This document shows, piece after piece, positions 43,072 to 51,143 of a stretch of 64,000 nucleotides of DNA (the first letter of the stretch is position 1; each line of letters starts with the position of its first letter). Location of the stretch: NCBI GenBank assembly GCA_937880095.1, contig CALFLK010000013.1, positions 310,001 through 374,000 of the forward strand, given 5' to 3'. The position numbers were made by a program, and so were the translations under genes. The notes beneath the pieces were generated by a model. That model was not told where the DNA came from. It was given only the letters and a program-made list of their open reading frames with translations, and did not search any database. This stretch comes from an uncultured Faecalibacterium sp. (lineage in GTDB: Bacteria; Bacillota; Clostridia; Oscillospirales; Ruminococcaceae).

Positions 43072-44679
43072 ATGAAAAAAAATTCCCCGCACGGTCCCAT
43101 GCGGAAAGGCACTTCCGATAGACCCCATCGGGTACGCATTCGTACCCAGCTGCTCATTCTGCTGCTTGGTATGGCTGTTGCCATTCTGCTGCTGGTGTGG
43201 TTTCTTTCCGCAAATCTTTTGCAGCCCCGCTATAACCGTTTCATTCGGGATATGCTGGTCCGTCGGCTGGACCAGACTGTATCCCGCATGGATGAAGCAC
43301 TGGAAAACGGCGTGGAGCTATCCCGCCGGGATATTGCCGGCTTGACCGTCAATGCCGAGTTCTGGGGCGAAATGAACAAGTCTCTGACCGACGGTTCTCT
43401 GGTATTGACCAATTGCTGTGTGGATATTTCGGATACGACCCTGCGCAGTGTGATGTACAGCGAAAACCTTTATCCCTGTCTTCTGCACGGTTCCAGCACC
43501 AATGTTTTCGGTCATAACACTTCCACCACCGACCGTGACAACGCGCTTGTGATGCGGATGCGTAACCTGTGTTTTGAGCAAGGTACGCTGTATCACATTA
43601 CCGAAACCACCAGCGGCAGCCGCCAGATGGTGGTCGGGCGCACCACGAAAGACGGTCAGTACTGCGTTTTGATTTCCACCGGCCTTGCACAGGTCAATGA
43701 AGCCAGCAAGGTACTGGGCCTGCTTTTGCCGGGTATTGCAATCATGCTGATTCTGCCTGCACTGGCAATCGCATGGCTGTTCAGCCGCCACGTTACCCGC
43801 CCGCTGACCCAGCTGTCCAATGCAGCCAATCAGATGGCGCGCGGCGACTATGCCGTTCGCATTGTTGTCCCCGATACCCGTCAGGACGAATTTGGTCAGC
43901 TGTGCCGCGACTTTAACAACATGGCGGGTCAGGTGCAGCAGAGCGCACAGCTGCAGCGAGACATCCTTGCAAACGTATCTCACGACCTGCGCACTCCGCT
44001 GACCATCATTAAGGGTTACGCCGAAACCGTGCGCGACCTGACCGGTGATGACCGCACCCGCCGAGACGGACAGCTGAACATCATCATTCGGGAGAGCGAC
44101 CGTTTGACCGCACTGGTAAACAGCGTTCTGGAATTGAGCAAGGTTTCCTCCGGCGCAGAAAAATGCGACATGATGCGGTTCAGCCTGTGTCAACTGTGCG
44201 AAGAGGTTGCGGACCGCTATACCGCTATGTGCCAGCAAAATCAGTGGCAGCTGCTTTTGGAACTGCCCGAAGATGACACACTGGATGTTATGGCTGACCC
44301 TGCCATGATTGAACGCGTCCTGCACAACTTGATGGGCAACGCTACCCACCATTTGGGCGAAGATGGTATTTTCATTTTGCGCGCTCATCGGGCAGATACC
44401 GGCATTCGGGTCGAAATCGAGGACCACGGCCCCGGTATCCCCGCATCGGAATTGCCCTATCTGTTTGACCGATACTATCGTTGCCGCAGCAATGCGGGTC
44501 GTCAGGGTACGGGATTGGGACTTTCCATTACCAAGGCAATTTTGCAGCAGCATAAAGCCCGATTCGGCGTGGATTCTACCGAAGGCAAAGGCAGTACGTT
44601 CTGGTTTGAATTGAAAGCTGCCCCCGCTATCCCGGTAAAGCAACTGGGAAAAGCCAAGAACAATACCAAGCAAAGCTAA
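43072..44679 (+). CDS. Sensor histidine kinase
   Basis: A 535-residue membrane kinase: TM1 (about 25-47), an extracytoplasmic sensor of about 170 residues, TM2 (about 222-244), HAMP, HisKA with the phospho-His in NVSHDLRTPLT (about residue 304) and a HATPase domain with N-box NLMGNATHH, DHGPGIP and GTGLGLSI. The sensor contains three Cys but no recognised fold. It forms an operon with the response regulator; the signal is unknown. Confidence 0.94.
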   Translation: MKKNSPHGPMRKGTSDRPHRVRIRTQLLILLLGMAVAILLLVWFLSANLLQPRYNRFIRDMLVRRLDQTVSRMDEALENGVELSRRDIAGLTVNAEFWGEMNKSLTDGSLVLTNCCVDISDTTLRSVMYSENLYPCLLHGSSTNVFGHNTSTTDRDNALVMRMRNLCFEQGTLYHITETTSGSRQMVVGRTTKDGQYCVLISTGLAQVNEASKVLGLLLPGIAIMLILPALAIAWLFSRHVTRPLTQLSNAANQMARGDYAVRIVVPDTRQDEFGQLCRDFNNMAGQVQQSAQLQRDILANVSHDLRTPLTIIKGYAETVRDLTGDDRTRRDGQLNIIIRESDRLTALVNSVLELSKVSSGAEKCDMMRFSLCQLCEEVADRYTAMCQQNQWQLLLELPEDDTLDVMADPAMIERVLHNLMGNATHHLGEDGIFILRAHRADTGIRVEIEDHGPGIPASELPYLFDRYYRCRSNAGRQGTGLGLSITKAILQQHKARFGVDSTEGKGSTFWFELKAAPAIPVKQLGKAKNNTKQS

Positions 44680-44700
44680 ATTTTTCCGGCATAAAGCAAA

Positions 44701-44733
44701 ATCCCCGATGTGAAATCACATCGGGGATTTTTA
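44701..44733. terminator. Bidirectional terminator
   Basis: Perfect stem ATCCCCGATGTGA / TCACATCGGGGAT with T-rich end, between the kinase gene and the Cys-rich peptide gene. Confidence 0.85.
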
Positions 44734-44737
44734 TATT

Positions 44738-44899
44738 TTACTGCTTTGTTGGATTGGTCTGACAGCTGCTGCCATTGCAGCAGCCGGAACAACCGGAGCA
44801 GCCACTGCATCCGCCCTCTTTCCGACGGCGCCACATCGCACGCACCGCAAAGAACACAATCACTACTAGTACCAGAATCACGATTACATCACCAGACAC
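44738..44899 (-). CDS. FeoB-associated Cys-rich membrane protein, 53 aa
   Basis: Too short for most gene callers. GTG at 44897-44899 follows AGGAGG by 8 bases. One membrane helix (about 4-20) is followed by basic residues and a repeat-like Cys cluster (CSGCSGCSGCC). This matches the small proteins that follow feoB in many Firmicutes. The Cys cluster may bind iron or help FeoB assembly; function is not established. It starts 13 bases after the feoB stop. Confidence 0.88.
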   Translation of the reverse strand: MSGDVIVILVLVVIVFFAVRAMWRRRKEGGCSGCSGCSGCCNGSSCQTNPTKQ

Positions 44900-44912
44900 A
44901 ACAGATTCCTCC

Positions 44913-47108
44913 TTAGGATTCGTGGGTCAGCTCTTTCTGTGCTTTCTTCTTTGCCTTGTCCGGCTGGTAACCCTTGCGCAGCAGCAGATACAGTAGTACG
45001 CCCAGTGCTGCCAGTGCCAGAATGGTGAAGATACCAAAGGTTGCTTCGCCGGTAAACAGACCTCCGATCTGGAACACGATCATGGAAATCGTGTAAGCAA
45101 ACACGCACATATACGCAATGGTGAAAGCAGCCCACTTGCGCGAGTTCATCTCACGGCGGATTGCGCCAATCGTTGCCACGCACGGTGCGCACAGCAGGTT
45201 AAAAATCATAAAGCTGTATGCTGCCACAGCACCGAAATCCTGTGCGATCATGGGCCAGATTTCCTGACCGGACTGGCTCAGTTCGCCGCCGAAGTGGTAA
45301 ACTGTGCCAAAGGTCATAACAACAGCTTCCTTTGCAATCAGACCGGTAAAGCTTGCGACGGTAGCTTTCCAAGCCATATCGCCGACCCAGCCCAGAGGTG
45401 CGAACAGCCATGCAATGCCGTTGCCCAGCATAGCCAGCAGGGACAGGTTACAATCGGTAACCATGTGGAAACCACCATTTGCAAAACCATAGTTTAGCAG
45501 GAACCACAGAATCATGGAAGCAACCAGAATCACGGTGCCGGCACGTTTGATAAAGTCCCAAACACGGTTCCAGGTAGCGCGTGCTACGTTGGTAACCGAA
45601 GGCATATGGTAAGCCGGCAGCTCCATAACAAAGGGAGCCGGATCACCGGCAAAGAGCCGGGTCTTTTTCATAATCAGACCGGTAACCACAACTGCGCCAA
45701 TACCCACCATAAAAGCAGAAACGGCAACCAGCGGAGAGTTACCAAAGATTGCACCCGCAAACAAACCGATGATCGGCATCTTTGCGCTGCAGGGGATGAA
45801 ACCCGTAGTCATAATGGTCATCTTGCGGTCACGGTCCTGGTCGATGGTACGGGTAGCCAGAACACCGGGCACGCTGCATCCAGTACCAACCAGCAGCGGA
45901 ATAAAGCTCTTACCCGACAAACCGAACCGACGGAACGCACGGTCCATAATAAATGCCACACGGGACATATAACCGCAGTCTTCCAACAGGCTCAACAGCA
46001 GCATCAGCACTGCCAGCTGCGGAACAAAACCCAGAACTGCGCCTACGCCGCCCAGAATACCATCTACAATCAGGCTGTGCAGCCAACCGGATACACCCAG
46101 CGCCGACAGGATACTGTCGAAGAATCCCGGAACCCACTTGCCGAACAGCACATTGTTTGCCCAATCGGTACCTACCGTACCAATAGAAACCTTCCACGGA
46201 CCCATGGCGATGGCGTACATCAGGAACATCAGAATCGCAAATACCGGCAAAGCCAGAATGCGGTTGGTAACGACCGCATCAATTTTATCCGAAGTGGTCA
46301 GCGTACCGGGTGCGTGCTTTTTCACAACGGCTTTTTTCACCACACCGGTAATGTACTCATAGCGCTGGTTGGTGATGATGCTTTCTGCATCATCGTCCAT
46401 TTCCTTTTCGCAGTCTGCGATATGTTCCTCCAAGTGCATTTTCAGCGATTCGTCGAGCTGCAGTTCCTGCTGAATCTTTTCGTCACGCTCAAACAGCTTG
46501 ATGGAGTACCAGCGCAGGAAACGCTGCTCTACTTTATCCTGAATGGACTCTTCAATATGTGCCAGCGCGTGTTCTACGCTGCCGGTAAACATATGCAGTT
46601 CTGCACCTGCACTGCCCTTGTGTGCTGCTACGATTGCAGCTTTGGCAGCTTCCATGTTGCCTTCGCCCTTCAGTGCGCTCATTTCTACTACCTGACAGCC
46701 CAGCAGCTCGCCCAGCTTTTTCAGGTCAATGCTGTCGCCGTTCTTGCGCACCAAGTCCATCATATTCACAGCGATAACCACCGGGATACCCAGCTCAATC
46801 AGCTGCGTGGTCAGGTACAGGTTACGCTCGATATTCGTGCCGTCCACAATGTCCAGAATCGCATCCGGTTTTTCGTTGACCAGATAGCGGCGGGTCACCA
46901 CTTCTTCCAGCGTATAGGGGGACAAACTGTAAATACCGGGCAGGTCCTGAATGATTACATTCCGGCTGCCTTTTAGCTTACCTTCTTTCTTTTCTACCGT
47001 AACACCGGGCCAGTTGCCCACATACTGGTTCGAACCCGTCAAATCATTGAACAGCGTTGTTTTACCGCAGTTCGGGTTGCCCGCCAGCGCGATTTTGATA
47101 TCTGCCAT
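44913..47108 (-). CDS. feoB: Ferrous iron transport protein FeoB
   Basis: A 731-residue Fe(II) transporter. The cytoplasmic G-domain is at the N-terminus (G1 GNPNCGKTT, G3 DLPGIYSL, G4 NMMD) followed by a GDI-like helical domain, two Gate repeats and C-terminal membrane helices, in the usual order and length. It lies in an operon feoA-feoB-Cys-rich peptide, divergent from a DtxR-like repressor, which implies control by iron. Confidence 0.97.
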   Translation of the reverse strand: MADIKIALAGNPNCGKTTLFNDLTGSNQYVGNWPGVTVEKKEGKLKGSRNVIIQDLPGIYSLSPYTLEEVVTRRYLVNEKPDAILDIVDGTNIERNLYLTTQLIELGIPVVIAVNMMDLVRKNGDSIDLKKLGELLGCQVVEMSALKGEGNMEAAKAAIVAAHKGSAGAELHMFTGSVEHALAHIEESIQDKVEQRFLRWYSIKLFERDEKIQQELQLDESLKMHLEEHIADCEKEMDDDAESIITNQRYEYITGVVKKAVVKKHAPGTLTTSDKIDAVVTNRILALPVFAILMFLMYAIAMGPWKVSIGTVGTDWANNVLFGKWVPGFFDSILSALGVSGWLHSLIVDGILGGVGAVLGFVPQLAVLMLLLSLLEDCGYMSRVAFIMDRAFRRFGLSGKSFIPLLVGTGCSVPGVLATRTIDQDRDRKMTIMTTGFIPCSAKMPIIGLFAGAIFGNSPLVAVSAFMVGIGAVVVTGLIMKKTRLFAGDPAPFVMELPAYHMPSVTNVARATWNRVWDFIKRAGTVILVASMILWFLLNYGFANGGFHMVTDCNLSLLAMLGNGIAWLFAPLGWVGDMAWKATVASFTGLIAKEAVVMTFGTVYHFGGELSQSGQEIWPMIAQDFGAVAAYSFMIFNLLCAPCVATIGAIRREMNSRKWAAFTIAYMCVFAYTISMIVFQIGGLFTGEATFGIFTILALAALGVLLYLLLRKGYQPDKAKKKAQKELTHES

Positions 47109-47146
47109 GGATTATCCTCTTTTCTCTTTTGTTCGCTTTGGCGGAA

Positions 47147-47374
47147 TCAATCCTCCGTCAGTTCTACCATTTCTGCATCCGCCTTGCGCACGCTCAATTC
47201 ATAGCCACGCAGATTCAGCTCCATCGGGTCGCCCAGAGGTGCTACTTTGCGCACCAGAATCTGAACACCCTTGGTGATACCCATATCCATAATACGGCGG
47301 CGCACCGGACCTTCTCCGGTAACGCGCGCAACCGTAACGGTCTGACCGACTTTTGCATCCTTTAATGTTTTCAT
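47147..47374 (-). CDS. feoA: FeoA family protein
   Basis: A 75-residue SH3-like protein (RRRIMDMGITKG and ELNLRGYELSVRK blocks) that supports FeoB activity. It is first in the feo operon with RBS GTAGGAGG, and 38 bases before feoB. Confidence 0.95.
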   Translation of the reverse strand: MKTLKDAKVGQTVTVARVTGEGPVRRRIMDMGITKGVQILVRKVAPLGDPMELNLRGYELSVRKADAEMVELTED

Positions 47375-47409
47375 ATTTCCTCCTACGGCAGCGACCCCGC
47401 CGCCGATTT

Positions 47410-47425
47410 GTTAGCACCAACTAAC
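47410..47425. promoter_or_regulatory. Candidate DtxR-type operator in the feo/repressor intergenic region
   Basis: Inverted repeat GTTAG-N6-CTAAC just downstream of the feoA -10, with a further GTTAG half-site at 47439-47443 overlapping the -10. Confidence 0.6.
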
Positions 47426-47441
47426 TATTATTCGCAGTGTT

Positions 47442-47470
47442 AGTCTATCACCGTCCACCCCTGCTGTCAA
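47442..47470 (-). promoter_or_regulatory. feoAB promoter
   Basis: Minus-strand TTGACA (47465-47470), 17-base spacer, TAGACT (47442-47447). Confidence 0.8.
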
Positions 47471-47557
47471 GGAAAAACGCCGCCTGACTTGTCAAATTTT
47501 TTATAATATGTTACCCTATAAATAGTATCACTTGCTCGAAAAGGAGGAGCTGACCGT

Positions 47558-47938
47558 ATGAAAATCCACCAATCCGCAGAGGATTATCTGGAAACCATTT
47601 TGAAATTAGAGGAACGCAACGGCTCCGTGCGCTCTGTTGATATTGCCGCCGAAATGGGTTTTTCCAAGCCCAGCGTCTGCCGTGCCATGAAACTGCTGCG
47701 CAACGACGCCTATATCGAAATGGAACCCAGTGGACAGATCAAACTGCTGGAAAAGGGTCGTGAAGTTGCACAGCGCATCTACAACCGTCACCAGGTACTT
47801 ACGAATATGTTTATTCAGCTGGGCGTAGACCCTGAAGTCGCTGCCGAGGATGCCTGCAAGATCGAACACGATCTGAGCGAGGAGAGCTTCGATAAGCTGG
47901 TAGCCCATTTAACGCAGGACGAGCCGAAAAAAGACTAA
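47558..47938 (+). CDS. DtxR/MntR-family metal-dependent repressor, iron type
   Basis: A 126-residue repressor: winged helix (about 1-65; SAEDYLETIL, MGFSKPSVCRAMKLL) and metal/dimerisation domain (about 70-122), no SH3 domain, as in MntR. Metal ligands are visible: Asp9 and Glu12, a His in RHQVL, and CKIEHD. MntR has Glu where this has Cys; DtxR/IdeR have Cys-x-x-Glu-His, so iron sensing is favoured. It is divergent from feoAB and is likely their repressor. RBS AAAGGAGGAG. Confidence 0.88.
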   Translation: MKIHQSAEDYLETILKLEERNGSVRSVDIAAEMGFSKPSVCRAMKLLRNDAYIEMEPSGQIKLLEKGREVAQRIYNRHQVLTNMFIQLGVDPEVAAEDACKIEHDLSEESFDKLVAHLTQDEPKKD

Positions 47939-47983
47939 GCGTTTCCTCTTTTTTCACAAACCGCATACACTATCTCATACATC

Positions 47984-48024
47984 AAAAAGGCAGGCAGAAG
48001 CACGATACTTCTGCCTGCCTTTTT
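47984..48024. terminator. Bidirectional terminator
   Basis: Stem AAAAAGGCAGGCAGAAG / CTTCTGCCTGCCTTTTT between the iron repressor and the convergent 42-residue peptide gene. Confidence 0.9.
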
Positions 48025-48033
48025 GTATTCGAT

Positions 48034-48162
48034 TTATGCTTTGTCATCATCCCGCTTGCAAAGCTTCGATTCATTGATACCATCCCGAACTGCCATCTTC
48101 ACAACGCTATACAGGACATAAAAGATCAATGCCATGAAACCGACATATAATAAAATCGCCAA
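48034..48162 (-). CDS. Small single-pass membrane protein (DUF6019-like), 42 aa
   Basis: TTG at 48160-48162 follows AAAGGAG and GAGGA sites. The peptide begins MAILLYVGFMALIFYVLY (one membrane helix) and continues VVKMAVRDGINESKL with a charged tail. The AVRDGINESKL end matches a small clostridial membrane family. Transcript ends at the terminator 10 bases on. Function unknown. Confidence 0.7.
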   Translation of the reverse strand: MAILLYVGFMALIFYVLYSVVKMAVRDGINESKLCKRDDDKA

Positions 48163-48252
48163 AGTTCCTCGCACTCCTTTCTAAGCTATGATTATATTAC
48201 TGCTAATATAGCACAGTGAGCTATCCTTGAACAGCGATTCTTGCAAAAACAG

Positions 48253-48285
48253 AAAACGCCCGCACGTTACCGTGCGGGCGTTTTT
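48253..48285 (-). terminator. Terminator of tRNA-Lys
   Basis: Stem AACGCCCGCACG / CGTGCGGGCGTT adjoining the tRNA 3' end. Confidence 0.85.
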
Positions 48286-48361
48286 TGGTGCGCCTGTGGG
48301 AACTCGAATCCCAGACCCTCTGATTAAAAGTCAGATGCTCTACCAACTGAGCTACAGGCAC
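48286..48361 (-). tRNA. tRNA-Lys (TTT)
   Basis: 76 bases with encoded CCA. The acceptor stem GTGCCTG pairs with CAGGCGC, the anticodon loop is CTTTTAA, the D-loop is AGTTGGTA and the T-loop is TTCGAGT. Confidence 0.97.
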
Positions 48362-48483
48362 AAATCCTGCGGTTTATGAACCGCTCAGTAAGTGTATCAT
48401 ATTTCCCAGTCAGTTGCAAGTGTTTTTGCTTTTTTTCCAAATTTTAGCAGCTATTTTCTCTGGTTTGTCTGTATTCGACGCAC

Positions 48484-48523
48484 AAAAAGGCAGCGCCCCA
48501 CCAAAAGCGGAACGCTGCCTTTT
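48484..48523 (-). terminator. Terminator of thrS
   Basis: Stem AAAAGGCAGCG / CGCTGCCTTTT, minus-strand T-run, 30 bases after the stop. Confidence 0.8.
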
Positions 48524-48553
48524 CTGCGCATTATGCGCATTATTTTATAAAAA

Positions 48554-50494
48554 TCAGTCGATGACCTTGGTAGCAACATCCATCAGGATCTGTGCCATGA
48601 AGTCATTCAGGCTCTTCACGCCGCCCTTTGCTTCATTACGAGCATTGACAGCCACAGAGCCAGCCTCCATTTCCTTGTCGCCAACAACCAGGATGTAGGG
48701 GGTCTTCTTCAGCTTAGCTTCACGCAGCTTGTACTGCATCTTTTCGCTGCGCGCGTCCACCGTGCTGCGGATGCCTGCATCCAGCAGCTTCTGGTTGATT
48801 TCAGCAGCATACTCGTGGGTGCGCTCGGTGATGGGCACAACCACAACCTGCGTGGGCATCAGCCAAGTGGGCAGAGCGCCTGCGTACTTCTCCAGCAGAG
48901 CAGCCAGAGTACGCTCGTAGCAGCCTACGCTGGTACGGTGGATGATGTAGGGCAGGTGGGGCTGTCCATCCTCACCGGTGTAGTACATATCAAAGCGCTT
49001 TGCCAGCAGCATATCGATCTGAATGGTAATCAGGGTATCTTCCTTGCCGTAGACGTTCTTCAGCTGAATGTCCAGCTTGGGGCCGTAGAAAGCAGCTTCG
49101 TCGATACCGACCTCGTACTTGACGCCCAGATGATCCAGAATCTTGCCCATGGAAGCCTGTGCAGCTTCCCACTGCTCTGCAGTACCCTCATACTTGTTGC
49201 CCGGGTTTGCGGGGTCCCACTGGCTGAAGCGGTAGGTAACATCCTGATCCAGACCCAGAGTCTTCAGGGTGTACTGGGTCAGCTCGAAGCACTGACGGAA
49301 CTCGTCCTCCAGCTGGTCAGGGCGGACAATCAGGTGACCTTCGGAAATGGTGAACTGACGCACACGGGTCAGACCGTGCATCTCGCCGGAATCCTCGTTA
49401 CGGAACAGCGTAGAGGTTTCACCCAGACGCATGGGCAGGTCACGATAGCTGCGCTTGCGGTTCAGGAAAACCTGATACTGGAACGGGCAGGTCATGGGAC
49501 GCAGTGCAAAGCACTCCTTGTCCTCATCGTACGGATCGCCCAGAATGAACATACCATCCAGGTAGTGATCCCAGTGGCCGGAAATCTTGTAGAATTCGCG
49601 CTTTGCCATCAGGGGGGTCTTGGTCAGCAGATAGCCGCGAGCCTGCTCGGTATCCTCGATCCAGCGCTGCAGCAGCTGGATAACACGGCTGCCGTTGGGC
49701 AGCAGAACAGGCAGACCCTGACCGATGGTTTCAACAGTGGTGAAGTACTCCAGCTCACGACCGATCTTGTTGTGGTCACGGCTGCGCAGCTCTTCCAGTT
49801 TCTTGAAGTACTCGTCCATCATGCTTGCCTTGGGGAAGGTGATGCCGTAAACACGGGTCAGAGTATCATTCTCTGCATTGCCGCGCCAGTAAGCTGCGGT
49901 TGCCTGCGTCAGCTTGATGCCCTTCATGCCGCCGGTGCTCATCAGGTGAGGACCAGCGCACAGGTCGGTAAAGTCACCCTGCGTGTAGACGGTCAGATCC
50001 CAGCCCTTAGCTGCGTACTCTTCCAGCAGCTCCAGTTTGTAGGGCTGATCTGCAAAGATCTCACGGCCTTCTTCGACCGTGATGTGCTTTTTCTCGATGG
50101 GCAGGTCTGCCTTGACGATCTTCTTCATCTCAGCTTCGATAGCTGCGAAGTCATCGGGACCAAAAGCACGGGTATACTTCATATCATAGTAGAAGCCGTT
50201 TTCCAGTGCAGGTCCGATGCCGAAGTGAGTGCCCGGGAACAGGTGCTGAACAGCCTGTGCCAGGATGTGGCTTGCGGTGTGCCAGTAAGCGTGCTTGCCT
50301 GCTTCATCGTCGAAAGTCAAGATTTCCACAGAGCAATCCTCGTTCAGCTCGGTGCGCAGGTCTACGACCTCGCCGTTCACCTTTGCGCTGGTTGCATTGC
50401 GGTACAGACCCATGCTGATGGTCTTGGTCAGTTCTGCGACCGAGATACCGGCTTCGAACTGCTTGACTTCGCCTTTCAGATTTACGTTGATCAT
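48554..50494 (-). CDS. thrS: Threonyl-tRNA synthetase ThrS
   Basis: A 646-residue class II synthetase with the N-terminal TGS domain (about 1-60), the editing domain with HTASHILAQAV (about 70-220), catalytic core (RPMTCPFQ; class II motif 2 around TRVRQFTISEGH) and C-terminal anticodon-binding domain. Length is normal. Expression is controlled by a threonine T-box directly upstream. Confidence 0.97.
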   Translation of the reverse strand: MINVNLKGEVKQFEAGISVAELTKTISMGLYRNATSAKVNGEVVDLRTELNEDCSVEILTFDDEAGKHAYWHTASHILAQAVQHLFPGTHFGIGPALENGFYYDMKYTRAFGPDDFAAIEAEMKKIVKADLPIEKKHITVEEGREIFADQPYKLELLEEYAAKGWDLTVYTQGDFTDLCAGPHLMSTGGMKGIKLTQATAAYWRGNAENDTLTRVYGITFPKASMMDEYFKKLEELRSRDHNKIGRELEYFTTVETIGQGLPVLLPNGSRVIQLLQRWIEDTEQARGYLLTKTPLMAKREFYKISGHWDHYLDGMFILGDPYDEDKECFALRPMTCPFQYQVFLNRKRSYRDLPMRLGETSTLFRNEDSGEMHGLTRVRQFTISEGHLIVRPDQLEDEFRQCFELTQYTLKTLGLDQDVTYRFSQWDPANPGNKYEGTAEQWEAAQASMGKILDHLGVKYEVGIDEAAFYGPKLDIQLKNVYGKEDTLITIQIDMLLAKRFDMYYTGEDGQPHLPYIIHRTSVGCYERTLAALLEKYAGALPTWLMPTQVVVVPITERTHEYAAEINQKLLDAGIRSTVDARSEKMQYKLREAKLKKTPYILVVGDKEMEAGSVAVNARNEAKGGVKSLNDFMAQILMDVATKVID

Positions 50495-50536
50495 TGTGAT
50501 GCTCCCTCCCCGCCAAAATGGCGGATATAAAAAGAA

Positions 50537-50842
50537 AATGCCCCACCCCGTCTAAACACTTACACGGGATGAAGCATTTGTAAAATCAAATGTTCCACGG
50601 TTCCACCCGAATTGCAGCACGCTTACAGCAGCTGCCCACTCGTTCCGGCTTTAACGGGCCAGCCCCGGCAGAGGTTCACCTCTGCGCTCTGCGGTGGTAT
50701 CCAACTGATTCACTGTCAAACCGCTTGCATCACACGGCTAACCGCGGCGGTTCTCTCTGGTACAGTGCATTTCAGCGGCGTTGTCCGCATCGACGCTTTT
50801 GCGGGATATGGGAAAGACCCCTTTTGTATCCGGGTGTCTTCA
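50537..50842 (-). ncRNA. T-box riboswitch, threonine-specific, upstream of thrS
   Basis: Reading the minus strand: AGAGAG (Stem I), a specifier loop with ATACCA containing ACC (50696-50698), the T-box core GGGTGGAACCGTGG (50596-50609) and a terminator with arms AATGC..CCCGT / ACGGGG..GGCATT (50537-50578) and T-run. ACC is a threonine codon followed by a purine. The bulge TGGA has variable A, complementary to the T discriminator of tRNA-Thr as encoded at 11369-11443. Uncharged tRNA-Thr would permit thrS readthrough. Confidence 0.92.
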
Positions 50843-50848
50843 TGGTTC

Positions 50849-50877
50849 ATGATAGTCCATATCCATTCTATTGTCAA
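50849..50877 (-). promoter_or_regulatory. thrS promoter
   Basis: Minus-strand TTGACA (50872-50877), 17-base spacer, TATCAT (50849-50854). Confidence 0.8.
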
Positions 50878-51143
50878 GATTATTCTTGACATTCCGTCCC
50901 CTTTCTTTTACTATTAACAATAGCATATAAGATGCGGAAGCAGGGTTTTTCAGGCATTAACATTCGGGCACAGGCCTGTTTATAAGATATAAATCCGAAT
51001 ATTAACCAAACGTGGGATTTCTTCCCTAATTTTGTTATCCCTTTTGTAATTATAACTTATAAATATTACACTTTGTTGACGTCGCACCGCTGCGGAAGCA
51101 TCTCCTCTATTATTCTAAATAACAAGGAGAGTGAACCCATACC
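50878..51143 (+). other. AT-rich divergent region and RNase Y leader
   Basis: About 265 bases between the thrS promoter and rny. It is AT-rich with several possible -10 boxes (for example around 51050-51065) but no convincing promoter pair, ORF or riboswitch was found. Confidence 0.4.
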
